Positions 7,202 to 9,109 of a DNA stretch of 9,109 nucleotides are shown here, piece by piece. A program made the translations under genes and the position numbers. Source of the DNA: Porphyromonadaceae bacterium UBA7176 (GTDB lineage Bacteria > Bacteroidota > Bacteroidia > Bacteroidales > Muribaculaceae); the NCBI GenBank assembly GCA_002491245.1, contig DKVO01000016.1, forward strand, positions 1 through 9,109. Direction: 5' to 3'. The notes beneath the pieces were generated by a model. That model worked only from the letters and a program-made list of their open reading frames with translations. It was not told where the DNA came from and searched no databases. How positions within the stretch are numbered: the stretch's first letter is position 1; every line of letters starts with the position of its first letter.

Positions 7202-7250
7202 AAAAGATAAGAAGCGGAAACCGACCGGTTTCCGCTTCTTATCTTTTTTT
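7202..7250. terminator. Bidirectional intrinsic terminator between convergent genes
   Basis: The arms 7202-7222 and 7227-7247 are perfect reverse complements: a 21-bp stem around the 4-nt loop GACC. On the plus strand it ends in a T-run (7244-7250) and lies 13 nt after the M16 stop. On the minus strand it ends in four T and lies just past the lipoprotein stop at 7259. It should end transcription from both sides. Confidence 0.93.
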
Positions 7251-7258
7251 AGCAGTGT

Positions 7259-8188
7259 TCATTTCAAAGGTTCTTCGTCGATGTGGAGGTCGTAGTGAAT
7301 AGGGTAGGATGAAGTGCAGATGATATAAGCTGTCAGTTGACGGTCGAGCACCGGATTGAGGAAAAACATCGTGCCACGTGCCTCGACTTTTGCATAGTCG
7401 ATATCAGTCCTTACCCTCACAACCGATTTGGCCGGAACTTCGATTGTGACTTCCATCATCTGGTCGGGGCGATGATAACGGTATGATGTTCCCGGCAAAA
7501 TATTTTTCACCTCCATCTTCCAGCCGTTGCCATCATATACGGGGACAGGCATGTCGAACCTCTCTGCCCGGATCCATGAATTAGGGTCTGTCGGTTTCAC
7601 TAATATTTCGGCCGAGGTCTGGATGTAAGGGTAGACTTCTGTTGTCAGGTCCATCGTGCTTCCGTTTTCCATTAGTATCCGGTCGACACCAATTTTTGTA
7701 TATTCTGATGTCTCGATGTCGCCATATACGATATCAAGTAGCTCCATCGGTTTTCCCTGTAATACTGTGACATTGATAAACTTGACCGTATAGCCGTAAT
7801 CGAGGCGTATGGTCCAATCGCACTTTGCCCATGTGTTGGATATGCTTGTAAAGAAGAGCTTTTTGCCTTTCTTGATTATTTCTATTTTTGTGAAGTCGTT
7901 GTCGAATACGATTTTATATACTTCTGAAGCCGGCGAATCGCGGTCGATTATCTCGCCGGAGGTGTTGTAGTAGGTGCAGAATTTGCGGTTTTCGCTAAAC
8001 ACGTCAAGGCTTATGTACTCGAGATTTTTTGTTGTGATGGCAAACTCGGCAGAGCCGCCGTCGCCTTCGATTGTCGCCGACAGGTCTTCGGAAATGTCGG
8101 GGGCGTCGATAAACACATCGTTGTTGCAAGCGGTGGCAAACAAGAGAAGCCCGAACATGCAGATAAGAGCAGAGATATAAGATTTCAT
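7259..8188 (-). CDS. Uncharacterised lipoprotein, probably beta-sandwich
   Basis: The 309-residue product starts with a lipoprotein signal: MKSYISALICMFGLLLFATA followed by C21, the predicted lipidated cysteine. Residues after the cysteine (NNDVFIDAPD) are acidic, somewhat like Bacteroidetes surface-export signals, so cell-surface exposure is possible. Two regions can be suggested. Residues about 36-145 are rich in beta-strand patterns and end in VTVLQGKP, reminiscent of BACON-like domains. Residues about 150-309 are also strand-rich, with several aromatic residues and a DxDYAKVEARG segment. No catalytic motif is seen, and I do not recognise the family. The ATG at 8188 is supported by the promoter at 8214-8244. 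It is convergent with the M16 gene and divergent from the phosphofructokinase gene, hence transcribed alone in this window. Its base composition is more AT-rich than that of the M16 and pfp genes, which may hint at a less conserved accessory gene. A role in binding glycan or protein is only a guess. Confidence 0.85.
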   Translation of the reverse strand: MKSYISALICMFGLLLFATACNNDVFIDAPDISEDLSATIEGDGGSAEFAITTKNLEYISLDVFSENRKFCTYYNTSGEIIDRDSPASEVYKIVFDNDFTKIEIIKKGKKLFFTSISNTWAKCDWTIRLDYGYTVKFINVTVLQGKPMELLDIVYGDIETSEYTKIGVDRILMENGSTMDLTTEVYPYIQTSAEILVKPTDPNSWIRAERFDMPVPVYDGNGWKMEVKNILPGTSYRYHRPDQMMEVTIEVPAKSVVRVRTDIDYAKVEARGTMFFLNPVLDRQLTAYIICTSSYPIHYDLHIDEEPLK

Positions 8189-8213
8189 GAGAGTGTTAAA
8201 TACCTTTTCCCGA

Positions 8214-8244
8214 CAAAATTAGCAATTAAATACAGATTAGCAAA
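8214..8244 (-). promoter_or_regulatory. Predicted promoter of the minus-strand lipoprotein gene
   Basis: Read on the minus strand: TTTG (8244-8241), a 19-bp spacer, then TAATTTTG (8221-8214). Both elements and the spacing fit the Bacteroidetes primary promoter pattern. Expected transcript start is near 8209, about 20 nt before the ATG at 8188. No Shine-Dalgarno sequence is evident. ATTAGCAA (plus-strand reading) occurs twice, at 8218-8225 and 8236-8243, overlapping the -7 and -33 elements. Confidence 0.72.
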
Positions 8245-8328
8245 AACCGGGTGTGCTTATAGTTGAAATATTAAGCCCATGAAACACTTATTCACATTTC
8301 AAACAGCAGATTATCCAAAAATTTTCGT

Positions 8329-8336
8329 TTACTTTG
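8329..8336 (+). promoter_or_regulatory. Possible -7 box for the phosphofructokinase gene
   Basis: TTACTTTG at 8329-8336 differs by one base from TAnnTTTG and lies 39 nt before the ATG at 8376. No TTTG -33 element is found at the right distance, so this is a weak call. A promoter must exist somewhere in 8189-8375 unless the gene relies on a distant one, because the upstream gene points away. Confidence 0.35.
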
Positions 8337-8375
8337 CAAATTGAAAGAACACATTAATGCTACTATCATAACACT

Positions 8376-9109
8376 ATGAAAAAGAGTGCTTTACAAAAAG
8401 CCCGTGCGACTTATCAGCCGAAACTTCCCATCGCTCTTGCCGGAGCAGTGCGTGTAGTGGAGGGCCAGCCCACCCAGTCGGTAGCCGACCAGGAAGCAAT
8501 CAAGGCCCTGTTTCCCAACACTTACGGTCTGCCTGAAATCCGCTTTGAAAAGAACCCCAACCCGACAGCAGGCAAGCCTGTCAATGTAGGTGTAATCCTC
8601 AGCGGCGGCCAGGCTCCCGGTGGTCACAACGTGATCTGCGGTATATTCGACGGTATTAAGAAAATTCACCGCGACAGCCGTCTCTTCGGCTTCCTCATGG
8701 GTCCCGACGGCCTTGTGAAGCATCGCTATATCGAGCTGACAGCCCCCATTATCGACGAGTACCGCAATACCGGCGGTTTCGATATCATCGGTTCGGGCCG
8801 TACTAAGCTCGAGAAGAAGGAGCAGTTCGACGAAGGTCTCAAAATCATCAACGAACTCGATATCAAGGCTCTTGTGATCATCGGTGGTGATGACTCCAAT
8901 ACCAACGCCGCTATACTTGCCGAGTACTACAAGGAAAAGAACACCGGTATCCAGGTGATCGGTTGCCCCAAGACTATCGACGGCGACCTCAAGAACGATG
9001 TTATCGAGACTTCTTTCGGTTTCGACACCGCCACAAAAGTATATTCCGAGGTTATCGGCAACATACAGCGCGACTGCAACTCCGCCAAGAAATACTGGCA
9101 CTTCATCAA
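8376..9109 (+). CDS. pfp: PPi-dependent 6-phosphofructokinase, 5' part (truncated by window edge)
   Basis: The frame is open from the ATG at 8376 to the window end (244 codons plus 2 nt); long-form enzymes of this type are about 550 residues, so roughly the last half is missing. The enzyme reversibly phosphorylates fructose 6-phosphate to fructose 1,6-bisphosphate using pyrophosphate in cytoplasmic glycolysis. Visible motifs are GGQAPGGHN (77-85), GGDDSNT (170-176) and PKTIDGDL (198-205). Asp at GGDD (D173), where ATP enzymes have Gly, and Lys in PKTID (K199), where they have Gly, are the known markers of pyrophosphate use. D202 and D204 are the catalytic-region aspartates. The N-terminal extension of about 65 residues before the first motif fits the long, plant-beta-like clade common in Bacteroidetes. 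The start is preceded by an AT-rich leader without a Shine-Dalgarno sequence. Confidence 0.95.
   Translation, partial: MKKSALQKARATYQPKLPIALAGAVRVVEGQPTQSVADQEAIKALFPNTYGLPEIRFEKNPNPTAGKPVNVGVILSGGQAPGGHNVICGIFDGIKKIHRDSRLFGFLMGPDGLVKHRYIELTAPIIDEYRNTGGFDIIGSGRTKLEKKEQFDEGLKIINELDIKALVIIGGDDSNTNAAILAEYYKEKNTGIQVIGCPKTIDGDLKNDVIETSFGFDTATKVYSEVIGNIQRDCNSAKKYWHFI

Noticed and set aside
8279..8344. 21-codon frame starting MKHLFTFQ upstream of the phosphofructokinase gene
   Set aside because: It is short, overlaps the putative -7 region, and has no Shine-Dalgarno sequence, regulatory codon pattern or recognisable content. It is most likely chance.
8391..9101. 236-codon minus-strand frame at the right end
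   Set aside because: It is antisense to the phosphofructokinase gene, whose GGQAPGGHN, GGDDS and PKTIDGD motifs are unambiguous.

Overview
This window looks like a chromosomal segment from a Bacteroidales bacterium, perhaps of the Muribaculaceae; the family-level guess rests on overall protein resemblance only. Two signals support the order. Two promoters match the Bacteroidetes pattern TTTG, 19-20 bp, TAnnTTTG, and start codons lack Shine-Dalgarno sequences and often follow AT-rich leaders. The protein content fits too: signal-peptide lipoproteins, a periplasmic-type C1 aminopeptidase, a long-form PPi-dependent phosphofructokinase and a two-half M16 peptidase.

Layout from left to right: (1) positions 332 to 1, minus strand: the 5' part of a small secreted protein gene that runs off the window. 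(2) 333-506: a divergent intergenic region with two inverted repeats and a good promoter for ilvA. (3) 507-2911, plus: threonine ammonia-lyase (ilvA), then after only 2 bp a secreted bleomycin-hydrolase-type C1 peptidase, closed by a hairpin and T-run at 2917-2953. (4) 2968-7188, plus: a SPOR-domain lipoprotein, a PHP-type tyrosine phosphatase (CpsB/YwqE family) 2 bp later, and a 968-residue M16 metallopeptidase 34 bp after that. (5) 7202-7250: a perfect 21-bp-stem hairpin acting as a probable two-way terminator. (6) 8188 to 7259, minus: an uncharacterised lipoprotein with its own clear promoter. (7) 8376 to the end, plus: the 5' part of a PPi-dependent 6-phosphofructokinase gene.

The plus-strand genes mix isoleucine precursor synthesis (ilvA) with cell-envelope and periplasmic functions (two peptidases, a SPOR lipoprotein and a probable polysaccharide-export phosphatase). 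One plausible reading is peptide breakdown and envelope maintenance in a gut anaerobe, but only the gene spacing supports co-transcription. I saw no tRNA, rRNA, CRISPR array, insertion sequence, phage gene or defence system. Nothing here is clearly a new biological system. The most open questions are the two uncharacterised exported proteins, the SPOR lipoprotein-CpsB pairing and the inverted repeat over the ilvA promoter.
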